Shown piece after piece: positions 42,460 to 54,157 of a DNA stretch of 64,000 nucleotides (positions within the stretch are counted from its first letter, which is position 1; each line of letters starts with the position of its first letter). Below the pieces are notes generated by a model. It had not been told where the DNA came from, did not search any database, and saw only the letters and a program-made list of their open reading frames with translations. This DNA comes from Chondrus crispus (lineage: Eukaryota > Rhodophyta > Florideophyceae > Gigartinales > Gigartinaceae). Location: NCBI RefSeq assembly GCF_000350225.1, contig NW_005179217.1, positions 1-64,000 of the forward strand. Direction: 5' to 3'. The translations under genes and the position numbers were made by a program.

Positions 42460-43742
42460 CGCAATAGGAACTGTATAAAGATCCTTTCAGATTTGTCGCA
42501 AATCATTGCTGCTCCATCAACTCCAAAGAAAGCGAGGTGCGAGACCGTGATTTTATCGACGCCTGTTGCGATAACCAAGGTTTCCAATGATACCTTCAAC
42601 CTTCTGCGTTCTTTAAGTTACGACGTTATCACACCGCTGTACGGCAGTTCCCTAGCGATGTGGCCATCGATTGATTTTGCTTTCATGAGGGAGCGAGATG
42701 GCTTTTGCCCTAGGAGATATATAACGAAGAAGCGTGATTTATTGTGTCTAAGGTTGTAGTTCCAACTTCTTCGGGCGGTTGGTTTGGATGACGTGTGGGG
42801 CTTTTGACTACTAATGTTTGGATACTGTACCGGGAGCAGAAGTCGTTTTTTTGATGATTGTCTCGCTACCCTTGTCGCTGCAGCCCCCTTAAAATGATAC
42901 CCTGTACCACGAACGAACTGTACATTCACTGTTGTCGCTGTGTGCATCAAGTCCTACAGCACAGAGTTGTGCTAGGACTGGAACGAATTCATGGCCTTGT
43001 GAGACGTTTTCTCTGGGCCAATCCTAGTCTTAAAAGTGTCGCAAGTTCTAAACTCCCCGAGTGCTTGGTTGCTCTATTCAGGTGACCAAAGCGTTGCAGC
43101 GGAAACCCATTTGTGAAGCGACGAGATGGCGCGGCGGACACGTGCATGTCTGTGTTTTAGTGTGGCCGAAAAAGAGAGGCTGAGTATCGGAAACGGAACC
43201 TTTGATGGGATCAAGAGATGTGCACGTTGGCACAATCGGCGGCGGCAACGAGGACGTCGAACATGTGGTACTATCGTACACGCATGGCGGCGCACTGTAA
43301 ATACGCCCAGGCGTCCATTCTGGACATTCAAAAGAGATCTCGAGTGCCCAGACGTCCATGCTGCGCATTCCGAAGAGATCTCGAGTCCTCTTGCTTGGCC
43401 GACGGCCGTCATAATGATACTGTACACATCCGCGACTACGCGACTACTGTACATGAGAGCGGCGCATTGTTGCCGTGTTCAGACTCTATGCTAGCGAGCT
43501 GTCTCAGAGTTAATGCACACCAGCAGTAAGAACACCGCTCTCCCACACCGCGCCCGTAAGAGGTGTATCCCGTCTCATGCCCCCGGGCAAGCTGTCCATA
43601 TCTCTCCAACAAACCGCACTTCCTTGCTTCACATTTCCAACCGCCCTCTGTTTCGAACATAAAGACAACACTTTTTAACCATCCACGTCCTCCTCCCCAG
43701 GTTTTAATCCATCCTTCTCGTTCGCCTCTCCGTCTCGCAGCT
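42460..43742. other. upstream region of copy C; no supported gene
   Basis: Only short ORFs without motifs. The last 60 bases before 43743 share the pyrimidine-rich TTCTCGTTCGCCTCTCC leader with copies A and B. Confidence 0.45.
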
Positions 43743-45392
43743 ATGACTCTCCTCCAGGAGTTGAATGCCACGCCCGACTTTAGCTTTTCTACAGTCCAAA
43801 CGTCCAGCGACATCATCAACGCCCTCATCATATCACTGCTCACTGTTTTCGTTATCTCCAACATCCTGTCAGTCACTTCCAAGCTCATCTTTAGCTCCCG
43901 CGAAAAAAGCTTCGAGTACCTCTCCTGGGTCCGTTCCTTTATCTTTGTCAACAGCGACGACCCCATCCGCATTTTCTCCTGGATTTGGCACAGGTACTCA
44001 TACAAGGAGAAGGGCTGCACACGTTACAGGAACGAAATCCAACTCCGCAGGCTTCTCCTCCCCCTTCTGGCGAGGCTCTTCATTTTGGTTACTGCCATCA
44101 CCTCTGTTGCCATCTCCATCCCGAGTGAAAAGCGTCTGAGTGGGTGTGAGAAGGGCGACTTTCGAATCCACATGGACCCTAACGTTCGAAAGCCAGCTCC
44201 GGATTTAAATAGGGTTTGCGCCGACATTCCGCTGACAACTACACTAGGCGAAGTCAGATCTCGTGTGTCGTACTGCTCTTGCTTGGTGGACTTTGGATCT
44301 AACGTCCCTGTATCAGAAGGCGAAGGCGGAATAGTTACAATCACCACAGAGTCGGGTCAACTATGGACCGCATTGGTGAGTAAGAACAACACTGCAGCGA
44401 GTGCCTTCTACATCCAGTGGGTCAAGAACAGACGGCAAAGAGACAATGACAAATCGCTCCTCTTCACAAATGTTGAAAAGATCGACTCTGATGATCATCT
44501 CCAAGTCATTGCCAACGCACTCCGTTCAGAGACAGTACAGCAGTGCACAGCCAAAGGTACTTCTGACAAGTTACCGTCAGAGGACAACAGCCTTATAGCG
44601 TAAGCGCAGATATTGGATTGCGATTTTGATCCCCTCAGTCTCATAGCAAGGGTCCAAGCGTATGTCACAGGCTCACTGACTTTGAACAAGCTTCGTCGTG
44701 GCGAAATGGACAATCGGTTGGAGTTGAATCCCCTCACCGACGAAGTGCGTGAAACGGCGGCATGTCCAATTGACGATGTTGTAAGTCGCCCGATCGTCAA
44801 TATCCTCCCGCTCGCCCTCATGCTCGTCTTGTGGGGTATCATCAACGTACTCGTTAGCATTTACACATCCAGGCGAGGAAACGCTTTCGACATGGGCTTC
44901 CATATCATCAAGGAAGCACTGGGGCACGACACGACTTCCAACCCTCTGGAAGAAAACTCGAATCGCGGAGAGGCGATGGAACTGCCCTTGCGCAAATGGC
45001 GCTGCGGCGCTGGTGCTGCGCATGAAGGCTTCATCGGGCGAGATGGAGATGTCCCAGTGCAGGGCTTTGACTCCTTTACAAACGTGTGTGGTTGCACGCA
45101 AGTGGTGACGGAGATAGAAGCAGCGAGTGCGCTGCCAGACTCCGCGCCTGGCACGATGGCTCCGGCCGAAGAGCTGTGGCGTGGGGATGTGCATCCGCGG
45201 TTGCAAGGACAGGCGTCGACTTTATCATCGGCGGCCCCGACTGACAACTTTGCATCGCAGACGGCCGCGGTGAGCAGCTCGTGGTCTGCGTCCGGGCTGC
45301 CGCAGCGGTTGCCCCAACCGGGACCAGCTTTTATGACGCTGCCTCCAGCCATGCAACATTCAACAGAGTCTGGGCGGCCGGGGCAGGAGTAG
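43743..45392 (+). pseudogene. copy C of the membrane-protein family, in-frame TAA
   Basis: A 550-codon frame from MTLLQELNATPDFSFSTVQT matches copies A and B with many substitutions. A TAA at 44601-44603 stops it after 286 residues, between the second and third hydrophobic segments. The same frame resumes and runs to 45392, including the third segment (ILPLALMLVLWGIINVLV) and the tail. The product would be a two-helix protein. The middle part (about residues 180-280) is the most divergent, whereas 43990-44250 is almost identical to copy B, which suggests gene conversion. Confidence 0.8.
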
Positions 45393-46188
45393 CCAAGGTG
45401 CCGACTTCGTGCTTTGGCACCACCGGCTCAACATGATGATCAAAAAGTGAAAATTCAAAATTCAAATAGTGAGCTTTGAACACCCCGATCTGTTTTGGCA
45501 AAATTTGGTGGCTGAAACCTCCCAAAAGAAAAATTGAAACGGTGGATGACATCAAAATTGAAAAGAAACAAAATTCGCAGACTATTAGGTTATGATAACG
45601 CTAGGTTGATAGACACTAGAGTGCTCAGGAAAGTGGTAGTCTTGAGGTCTCAAGACTACGTACTTAGTCGAGAGATCATCCTTCTGCATGTAGGCGAAGT
45701 TGGCTGCGTCATAAATGATGCGCAGCACGCGTGACATGACCCCCATACACCAGTACACTTAATGATATATTACATCCAGAAATGAACCTCCCTGACGGTT
45801 CATTTTTGTAACGGCCTCGTTCTCACTGACGTAGGCTGACATACAACCCCAAAATAAATGTCACGCCTTTCCATACTACAATTTTAAACATCTGAAAATT
45901 TTTCTACGGCAAATGATCCAATCGTACTGTATTCAAATCGGTCGTCGCCGTCGGCGCCGCCGCCACTATCGCCAAATTAGATATAAAATCCAATCCCTCG
46001 TACCCTAAACCACATCTGTCGCCGCCGCCGCCGACGCCGCCGTCGGCAAATTAAATCTACATTGTCACTGCACAGTATTATAAATCGCGCACCCCCTGAC
46101 TGCCCTCACACACCCTACCCCTCACATGATCTCCACGATTGCGCACGATTTTATTTCCCCTCATCGACGACGACGAGCGAGCGATGCG
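45393..46188. other. intergenic, with GCC-rich tracts
   Basis: 45943-45966 and 46020-46045 are GTCGCCGCC-type runs between AT-rich stretches. No gene is supported. Confidence 0.4.
45711..45764 (-). repeat. E1 LTR fragment, 54 bp
   Basis: It matches 1669-1722 with one mismatch, from CATAAATGATGCGCAGC to CAGTACACTTAATG. It is the outer end of an E1-type LTR plus seven bases of flank. Confidence 0.8.
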
Positions 46189-46600
46189 ACGCGGCGATCC
46201 TCGACAGCTGGGCTGCGCCTGCTGTCGGGGGTCTACTACGGGGTCGAGGACGGGCTACGCCCGCCTCGACTTCAGCGAGCGAAGCGACGATCCTCGACAG
46301 CTGGGCTACGCCTGCTGTCGAGGATCTACTACGGGGTCGAGGATGGGCTACGCCCGCCTCGACTTCAGCGTGCGATGCGACGTCCTCGAAAGCTGGGCTA
46401 CGCCTGCTGTCGAGGATCTACTACAGGGTCGGGGATGGGCTAAGCCCGCCTCGACTTCAGCGTGCGAAGCGACGTCCTCGACAGCTGAGCTACGCCTGCT
46501 GTCGAGGATCTACTACGGGGTCAAGGATGGGCTACGCCTCCCTCGACTTCAGCCATCGAAGCGGAAATCGTTCACAGCTGGGCTCTGCCTGCTGTCAAGG
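46189..46600. repeat. 93-bp minisatellite, about 4.5 units
   Basis: AGCTGGGCTACGCC-type cores start at 46205, 46299, 46391, 46483 and 46576, a period of 92-94 bp. Each unit can fold (CGACAGC...GCTGTCG and CTCGAC...GTCGAG). A 202-codon frame over it exists, but the unequal unit lengths change phase, so I do not call a gene. Confidence 0.85.
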
Positions 46601-47339
46601 ATCTTCTCTACCTGCAGTCAAGTCCTCTCTAAATCATAAATTGGGGCGACAATCGATTAAAACCAATTAAAACTTGAAACCCCGCCTGAATTAGTCTCTA
46701 AAATGCTATCTGCTGTATAAAATATCTGGACCTCAAAAATGACGGCTACATAAAAAGCGTTTGCGTCAGTACTAAAATGGTTATGATTTTCCAATGCAAT
46801 AATTCTTTAAAATGCACATTCAAGTGCTCATCCGTCTTGCACACGTGCCTGTAAGAAGTGGAAGAGCCATTTTATTCCACATCATTTCCAATTCCTACAT
46901 TTGCAGTATTATAGCAGTACATAAAACTAAAGGAATACAGTCATTTGCATTGTATTTGGTCACATTGAATACCGAAGAATGGCAAGACTATTTTTAGTTG
47001 GTTAAAGGACTTAGAATCTGACATTTATATGCGTATATATATTTCCAACAAGACAGTATATCATTCAAAATGGGTTACGCAGACATCTTTCCGATTCATT
47101 TTCAAAAACCAACCTTCATAAAAACTTTGAACCTTGACTGGAAGCATCAGGTGCTAAGCTACTGGCCAACTCTTTCATCATGCTTAAAATAGTATTCCAC
47201 GACTTGTTTGGTACTCATCAGTGAAGTACAACTCATCGTTAAAATATATATATGAAGTTAAAGATGCAAAATGTAGGAGGAATAAAACCGGGCACTGTGA
47301 AATAAAAGCCGTTTGAGTAACATTTATCAATTTATTTAA

Positions 47340-47771
47340 CTAAGCAGAGGGACCAGCACCACTACCGGAACCCCCTTGAGGGCCTGAGTTCATCCTTGCC
47401 TTCTTCAACCTCCTTCCCATGCGTTTCTTGTTCTTCTTTTGAATCTTGGACCGCTGGGATTCCGGGATTGAATCCCACTCCTTCTCAGTTTTTCGACTCT
47501 TTTGAAAAACGTACCCTGAAAAGTGCTTCATTTTGTTTTCTTGAATTCTTGTACGGCAAAGGGGACAGTGTCCTGCTTGGCGGTTTACAGGATGATCAAA
47601 CGTACTGCCATCATCAAAGATTTCCACCACTGGACATGTAGAAGTGTTAGATAGAAGACAGGGAGCAATGCAGTCTTTATGAAAGACGTGTCTGCATTGT
47701 AACTCGACCACGTCTCCATCAGGCGGGCATTGGCAGATGATGCACAAATGCGGATGACCAACGGCGCTCAT
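47340..47771 (-). CDS. RING-H2 zinc-finger protein
   Basis: 143 aa from the ATG at 47771; upstream in-frame codons lack an ATG. The RING ligands are C10, C13, C26, H28, H31, C34, C69 and C72 (CIIC, CRHVFHKDC, CPLC), a C3H2C3 pattern. A long 34-residue loop precedes the last CxxC. The C-terminal third is very basic (KIQKKNKKRMGRRLKKAR), which suits nuclear localisation or nucleic-acid contact, and it ends in a Gly/Ser tail. RING-H2 proteins are normally E3 ubiquitin ligases. It lies 1.7 kb downstream of the GCR1-like gene on the same strand; whether it is cargo of that element or an independent gene is open. Confidence 0.75.
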   Translation of the reverse strand: MSAVGHPHLCIICQCPPDGDVVELQCRHVFHKDCIAPCLLSNTSTCPVVEIFDDGSTFDHPVNRQAGHCPLCRTRIQENKMKHFSGYVFQKSRKTEKEWDSIPESQRSKIQKKNKKRMGRRLKKARMNSGPQGGSGSGAGPSA

Positions 47772-49473
47772 GTTCGAACAACAAGGACTGCTCGTGCGAA
47801 TTTTGGAGAAACGAAGGATGCGAAAGGTTGGTGCGCTTGTCTCAAATCTGATAGTTCGCCTGTACCCGTTCACTATTTAAAGAGTTGTTGGAGGCAGAGA
47901 TTTCCTATTGCTGTGTTAGACTAGTTGCTATTTTAAAAACAGAATACTAGATTGATGCAAACGTAGAATAGAAACACATATGCGCTTGAGCATATACGTA
48001 GCAGTCTAATGAAGCGTACACGAAACGTTTGAAAACATTTACTGCGGCTCGCGACGGCCTTCATGACGAGATTTTCTCTGATTTTCATTGAGTCAAGAAA
48101 TAAATGACAATCCAGAAAATCTGACTAGAAACGGTGTTTGAAAAACAGAGTGTATACCTGTTTTAAAGATGTGGCGTGCGAATTCTTCCAAGCATATCGA
48201 ACTATTTTTAGAATGTAAGATTTCTGCCAAGTATCTCAACTATGGTGCATAAAGATACACAATAGACTTTCAGTTGTGGAGACCTGAAATCGACGATATA
48301 TATAGCAGAAGAGAGAGGAAGGACAACGGAAAGAGTATAGTGTGACCCTGCAAATCTAGGGAGATTTGGAGGCACATATTTCAATATCTCAGCGTCCAAC
48401 AAAGCCGTTCTATGTGGTACATCAGAACCCAGCAGAAACGTTTACCGAATAATCCAACGTTTACCAAATAATTCAACGTTTACCGAATAATTCCAAATAA
48501 GCTTCTGTCTAAGAGAGTGTAAATTTGTGTTTCTGAAAATAGCGAACTAGTTTTCTGGCACCGTGGCAGCCACGATTTGTAGTTGAAACGAACACCAAAT
48601 CTTTTAATTGTACGTCTTTAAATATAGTTGGTCATGGGGTCAGATTATCCTATCAAGAGCAGGTACGTTCTACGTTCTACATCATGATGAACATCTTAGC
48701 AAATGCTGATTGAGTGATTTAAAATAATATACCCAACGCGTTGTCTGCATGACACCACAGAATCTCGTAAATAGACGTACTTGCGCCCAAGTAAAATATG
48801 CAGCAGTTCTATGAGATGTATACAATATCACTGCCAGCACATTTCTACTGCATTTCACGACAACTGCTAGATCAAATTCTCTGATGTGAGTTTAGTAAAA
48901 GTTTTGACTGGAAGCCGGGTGATTCTTTAATGAAAAGACCGTTCAGAAACTGGGTCCATTCCTATTTAGACGTATAAATTACGAACTTCTACAGGAATGT
49001 CAGGCTATTTTTAGTAGAGCAGAACTCTGCAGAGAATTTCAACTGTGGTCCGCAAAGTCAAACAAGTGAACACGTAACTGCTGAGAAGTAAAATCAGGTC
49101 GCAATGTTCCATGCCACAAAAATCTTGTTTGGTTAGACGTTCTTCCAATACATTTTAGGTCTAAACCATCAGGACGGATATGCCTTGCCATGGGAATGTT
49201 TTATGAAAAAGAGTTCATATTTATGCAGTCAACTTGTACGTAGTTCAGTCTATTTTTAGCTTCAACTGCAATAACGAGATAACATCTTCTCTGGATACCT
49301 CCGTGACAGTGTTTGTATTTCTACACTCATGATAAATCTGAACATTCTGTCGTGTGTCTCACCATACAACAGAAACTATCACAGCACTCTGTACCACGAC
49401 ATCAATTTCTGATAAGATGGATGAGGTGAGAGACTGGCCTCCCTTTACAGTAAGACGGTTTTCATATTTTTTA

Positions 49474-50379
49474 TTAATCTTTTTGACGCAGTACACGCGA
49501 TAGCGCCTGGGGCCTCCCATCTTTGTCATACGCGGCATGAAATCCTTGAACGGCTTGTTCCCAGTCATTGTCACTTCCGATATCCATCAGACCCATTCGT
49601 ACAGGGCCAAATTCCTGTACTCGTTCCAATAAAGCCTTGATTCGCAAGAAGCTATTCTTCTGTCCAGAAAGGGTCCACATCTGATGGCTATAGTTGGGAA
49701 CCATTTTCTTTCGCATCTCTGAGTCTGTAAACTTTCTCAGTGGTTGACAGTCGAGATTTTTGTCTCCCCTTCGCCACAGCTCAACTACTTCTTCTATGGT
49801 TTTCGGTAGTCCTGGAATGAATTTGACTACTGTACTGGGTTCCATGTGAGCCCCTGTTTTCTGTTTCTTATGCAATGAATGAGTAAATGAATCGAAGTCC
49901 CGTTTTGTTGCCTCTGCAGCTGCAGAAGCAATGCAATTCTTTTGTATCAACGGTTCTTTACTTCCATCTTCCACGGCGTTTTCTTCCAACGAGGCGTACA
50001 ACTGTACGCTCGTATTTCTTTTCGGCAGCGCACTAGAAGATTCCTTCCTTCTCTGGTGCAAGAGAAATAGTCTCTGCTGTAGCTCTTTCTTCCAAACTTT
50101 CATTTTCTCATCTTGAACAGCATAAATTTGTCCTTCATTCTCTGAATCGCTTCCCTGATTTTTCGATTTGCCAACAGAATTAGTGTTACCCGACGAAAGC
50201 AATATCTCCTTACTTATCGTCATACCAATCTCCGGTTCAAGTTGCAGGATTTGTCTAGGGGCTTTGAATCCGGCACCTTCTCCACCCCCTTGGATCGGCC
50301 GCACGAACCCTCGTCTCTCCATTTTTTGTCGTGTGGGTCTGTTGGTTATTCCTCGCTCTGAAATTATTAAGACGATCAC
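49474..50379 (-). CDS. GCR1-like DNA-binding protein beside the recombinase
   Basis: 301 codons, possibly starting at an internal Met (MERRGFVRPIQ, residue 20). The middle has a coiled-coil-like helix (KMKVWKKELQQRLFLLHQRR). The C-terminal 100 residues (IEEVVELWRRGD, PLRKF, MVPNYSHQMWTLSGQKNSFL, RIKALLERVQEFG) resemble the GCR1_C fold: W-x3-G, a short proline segment, then WR-like and an RxxI helix. GCR1_C-like domains accompany the tyrosine recombinase in fungal Crypton transposons. The gene begins 84 bp beyond the recombinase stop. The family call is inference from pattern. Confidence 0.5.
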   Translation of the reverse strand: MIVLIISERGITNRPTRQKMERRGFVRPIQGGGEGAGFKAPRQILQLEPEIGMTISKEILLSSGNTNSVGKSKNQGSDSENEGQIYAVQDEKMKVWKKELQQRLFLLHQRRKESSSALPKRNTSVQLYASLEENAVEDGSKEPLIQKNCIASAAAEATKRDFDSFTHSLHKKQKTGAHMEPSTVVKFIPGLPKTIEEVVELWRRGDKNLDCQPLRKFTDSEMRKKMVPNYSHQMWTLSGQKNSFLRIKALLERVQEFGPVRMGLMDIGSDNDWEQAVQGFHAAYDKDGRPQALSRVLRQKD

Positions 50380-50463
50380 TTATATCTCATTAAAACAGAA
50401 AACTATGATCCATATATCAAGTACCAGATTATTTATTGTACTCGACGAAAACATTTCACTAGA

Positions 50464-51714
50464 CTAACTGAAAGTTTTGTCCACATCGTTTGAACTGAGA
50501 CCAGTATGGACGTGCTCAAGAAACTTTGCAAAGTCCTCCTTCTCATATATCTGCTCAGATTCTTCGCAAATAGTTTTAGCATGACGTACATACTCCTGGA
50601 CTGAATTAAAGCGAGGAAGCTCTGGCGGAGCACAGTCGTTGTAGGCAGCGCAATAGTTGGCATACGCTTGATATCCACTCATCTGAATTATTTCCATAAT
50701 TGCTTCATCGCGAAGCCCTAGAGCTCGATACAGCTGGACTGAACCTCTTTTGATTGAATGTCCGGAGTACATACCCAGATCACCCGATCCGACACCAACT
50801 GATGACAAGCGACCTCGGAAGAACTCGGTGAATTTCTTAGAACTCCACGGTGCTTTGGTGTCAATGACCCAACCACTTCTTGTCTCATTCACATCGCAAA
50901 ATAAAGGCCCTGGGCTACTTCCACGAAGTGTCAGCCACGAGTACAATGCTAAGAATGGATCCATAAAGTATGAGAACCGCAAGGCAGAGTTCCCGAACCA
51001 ATCGCGAAGCTGGTACGTTCTATGCACAGTTGAATTCTTAATTGATTCAAGCAACGTCAACGTGCAGCCACCGGACCCAACAGAGACGTTTTCGACTTTC
51101 AACTTCTTAATTTCATCATATCTGAGTCCCAAATTCAACCCGACAACGAGGATGGCATGTAGGAGCACGTCAGGGGCTGCGGTTACCTTTTCTCTCCCGT
51201 ACCAAAACTTTTCGGCCAAATCACAGATATTGGCTGCTGTGATTGGCTGAGAGCGTAACGTAACGAATCCTAGATGAGCCAAATGAACGCGATGGGCCTT
51301 TCGCAGCGCTTGCAAATCAGGGTTTCCAATCAGCGGGTTGCCGCTTGCCTTACCAGCAGACTCGTCAACCTGCCACGTTTTCGTGTGGCCGTGTTCGCAA
51401 TACACATGTCGAAGTCCCTGCGCCAGAGCTCCCATGCTGTCATTCTTGAGAGCATCAGCAGTTCCAAACTTACAGTAATCTGCAAGAAGATTGAGAATGA
51501 GTTTTGAGCTCTCTGGGGTGACGCGATGTGGATCTGGGGCACCTTTCAGAGCACAGTACTCTTTCAGAACTCGTCTTGCTAACTTCACATTCGCTTTCGT
51601 TGATGCGCTCGCGGCAGTAGATACCAGATCGTAGGATTCGCGCAGGGGACCGTCTGTAAAAGCATTCACACCCCCCTTTTTGCTCCCTCTCCCCTTCCTT
51701 GCTTGAGTTGACAT
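50464..51714 (-). CDS. tyrosine recombinase, Crypton-like
   Basis: 416 aa from MSTQARKGRGSKKGG. A basic N-terminus and helical SAM-like core (about 35-150) precede the catalytic domain. R198 sits in LNLGLRYDEIKKLK (box I). H319 sits in GHSIKRGSVQ (box II, with K322/R323), and G347-Y348 stands in the usual H/W position. The nucleophile would be one of Y351, Y354 or Y358 in YANYCAAY. There is no RT or retroelement LTR nearby, which separates it from DIRS/Ngaro elements and points to a Crypton. Recombination would go through circular DNA without inverted repeats. The ORF is intact. Confidence 0.8.
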   Translation of the reverse strand: MSTQARKGRGSKKGGVNAFTDGPLRESYDLVSTAASASTKANVKLARRVLKEYCALKGAPDPHRVTPESSKLILNLLADYCKFGTADALKNDSMGALAQGLRHVYCEHGHTKTWQVDESAGKASGNPLIGNPDLQALRKAHRVHLAHLGFVTLRSQPITAANICDLAEKFWYGREKVTAAPDVLLHAILVVGLNLGLRYDEIKKLKVENVSVGSGGCTLTLLESIKNSTVHRTYQLRDWFGNSALRFSYFMDPFLALYSWLTLRGSSPGPLFCDVNETRSGWVIDTKAPWSSKKFTEFFRGRLSSVGVGSGDLGMYSGHSIKRGSVQLYRALGLRDEAIMEIIQMSGYQAYANYCAAYNDCAPPELPRFNSVQEYVRHAKTICEESEQIYEKEDFAKFLEHVHTGLSSNDVDKTFS

Positions 51715-52539
51715 TTTTGAAAATTGAAATCCCCCTAAACCTCCTGCTAAGGGATTGTCTTTCAGTAATCCAGCAGGAAAATGATTGTTGAAGCCAGTTT
51801 TGAAGAAATATGTAAAAGGACACTTTCAAAAGAGTACGGCTAAATATGCGATTTGATTGCGAAATTGTAGAAATGAAAGCCTAGAACATTCAAAACACAT
51901 ATTTAATTGGTTAGAAACTTTTGATGATGACGATCACACGTATTCCCAAAGAGCATTGGTTGTTGCCTTTTTCAGAATGCAGTACTGTGGCTCTAGTGCC
52001 CTGACTGGCTTGCAGTCATCGAGAATCATTGCTGTATATTTCTGAGAAATAAAGCCCACCCACGTCGATGACGTATATGACATGGAAGCTTTCCTAACAA
52101 GTACTTCGAAGATATGCTTTGAAAGGTAGAGGGGTATGTCAAGGAATACATTCTCCTACCTGAATAACTTCCGTTTAGTTACGGTAGTCCTCCACACTCG
52201 GATACTTCGCTAAGTTATATTCTACGCATTTAAATGGAAGTGAGTAGAACGTAATCAAATGCTTTATCTTTAATCATAGTTTACTTAAGAGACTCAATAC
52301 GGAAACACAGTTTCGCCATTTCCGAAATACTGGACATCGTAGAAAGTACTCATTTAGACTTTTACATTGGATATGGTGAAGCTTTTTGCTTGGGGAATGC
52401 GGTTCTTGTATAATCTAGTGTTGGAAACTGAGAATCTCTAAATTGAAATGCTCTTTCCAAATTCTTTTTTGCGTGTGGTTAAAACATTGCTAACATTGAG
52501 AAGATGAATTGTATGACTTCCTGCTGTCTTGTTAGATTC

Positions 52540-52815
52540 TTATCTTAAAGAGTATATAATGGTTGACAAATCGGACATATCAAAAGGTTTATTACAAATA
52601 GAAGTTTTCTTAAAGTGCTCTAAAAGTCTCCGGAAGCTACCGTAGTTGTTTCTAGAAACATGTATTACAAAAGAGGCAAATAGAGCATTCTCGTCAGGAA
52701 CATACACCCTATCTAAACTTTTAGCAGGCCTTGTTAGTTCTGTTTGCACCAATCTCACCCAAAACTTGCAAATCTTTACGGATATCATTACCCTGGAGTA
52801 GATATACTTCTTCAA
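52540..52815 (-). other. small ORF of unknown status
   Basis: 91 codons with a mixed composition (TRPAKSLDRVYVPDENALFA) in AT-rich DNA. It has no recognisable domain and may be fortuitous. Confidence 0.2.
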
Positions 52816-54157
52816 ATCAGTAAACGCAAACGTTCAGATCCAAGGCGCGGTGAGCCAATACTACTACTTTGGATAATAAAACTTGAACTCTCTCTTGAAT
52901 GATCATTTTAAAGGTTATGTATAGCTTTGTAGAATAGTGAGGTACAAAAAGTCTCCCAGCCGTTACAAATTTCATTAGGGTTAAAAAAGTACCTTTTTCT
53001 GCATTGAAAAACTTAGAATGTGTACCTTCTGAACCGTACTACCGCATATTACCCACAATACCGAGCATTGACGAATAAAACCGAAGTGTGCACCGCTTTC
53101 GTGAGCAGAGTTTTATCTGGTTCATATGAATCAATGACCTCAAATCGTGTTGCAGTCATTTCAGTCCGGAAACTGTGAATCAGCTTTTTCGATGAATAAT
53201 TCATGCTTCTATGGCTACTGACGATTAAACTTTTCGAAAATCCTGTTTTCATACGAATAAATTTGGATTTGGATCTATTTCGTTTCGTAACGTGGCTTTA
53301 ATAGAGATGAAATTGTATCAAGTTCTTGGAAGCAATATAAGCTTTCAGGGTTTTTAGGTTACGCTGCTGGGAAATTACAGGCTTTTCATTCATAAATAGG
53401 GAAAACGTGATTTTAATACGAATGCAAAAAAGGCCTGGAAGAACTTTTGGTGTTAAATGCACATGAGAATCGCTTTTTATCACCACTGTTAATGTGACGA
53501 AGTTATATTCGTCATTGCAAATACTGATTTTATAAAAATCCAGAGCAGAATTTCTGGGTTGAGTATGACTCTTTTGTGCCGAAATATGCCCAAAAGTAGG
53601 CATTTGAAAATGCAGTTATGACTATGAAAGTGCAGTTCACAATTAGAATGATTGCGTTTAATTTTCCGGTTGTTCCGGTATGTTATTGTTTAATAAAAAT
53701 GAAGCTTTAACTTTGGTTTTGGAGAAAATTTAACCTCGTACTGCGGCAGTTCGCATGAACCGAATTTGTTCTACTGTATTCTTCTTCTGTAAATTAATAC
53801 AGTACTTAAATTGGTACTCGGAAGTCTAGAGTACATAATTTGGTACTGGGAAGATCCGAAAGTGATCCCTTTTTACTGCTGCATGGAACTGCAGAAAATT
53901 GGATCAGTTATTTCTAGGTTTTTCGCATTTCGTGTCACTACTTTCAAAATACGTTTGACCGATGGTTGTTCTGACGATATCGGTGAGTGAAGTTTCGGCT
54001 CTTCCTAGAGGCTCTGGAGCTCTACGTGACCTGACACGTGACCATGTAAGGATGGGCATCACGCGGTTCACAAATGATTCGGCAGTACACAACGTTTACT
54101 AGAAAAAATGGCACACATAACATTTTCGCACTAGACCTCATCATTTTCCGCGGTTCA

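Larger units (their letters stand above)
46640..54150. other. AT-rich island with recombinase, GCR1-like and RING genes
   Basis: This 7.5-kb block is visibly richer in A and T than the DNA on both sides. The three recognisable genes, at 47340-51714, are all on the minus strand. The motif CTATTTTTAG recurs (46988, 48199, 49004, 49248). Stretches 46640-47339, 47772-49473 and 51715-54150 hold no gene I can support. E4 is inserted immediately to the right. Confidence 0.55.

Noticed and set aside
44601..44610. GTAAGCGCAG-like stretch at the copy C stop read as a tiny intron
   Set aside because: Ten bases is far too short for an intron, and the frame is the same on both sides, so a plain nonsense codon is simpler.
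46062..46670. 202-aa protein gene over the minisatellite
   Set aside because: Unit lengths of 92-94 bp shift the phase, the peptide is periodic, and other frames are equally open.
48190..49260. CTATTTTTAG motifs as a regular satellite
   Set aside because: Spacing is irregular (about 800, 245 bp and others) and flanking similarity is weak, so I could not define a unit.
51857..53603. Small ORFs in the AT-rich island as genes
   Set aside because: Apart from the 91-codon ORF listed with low confidence they are short, motif-free and expected by chance.
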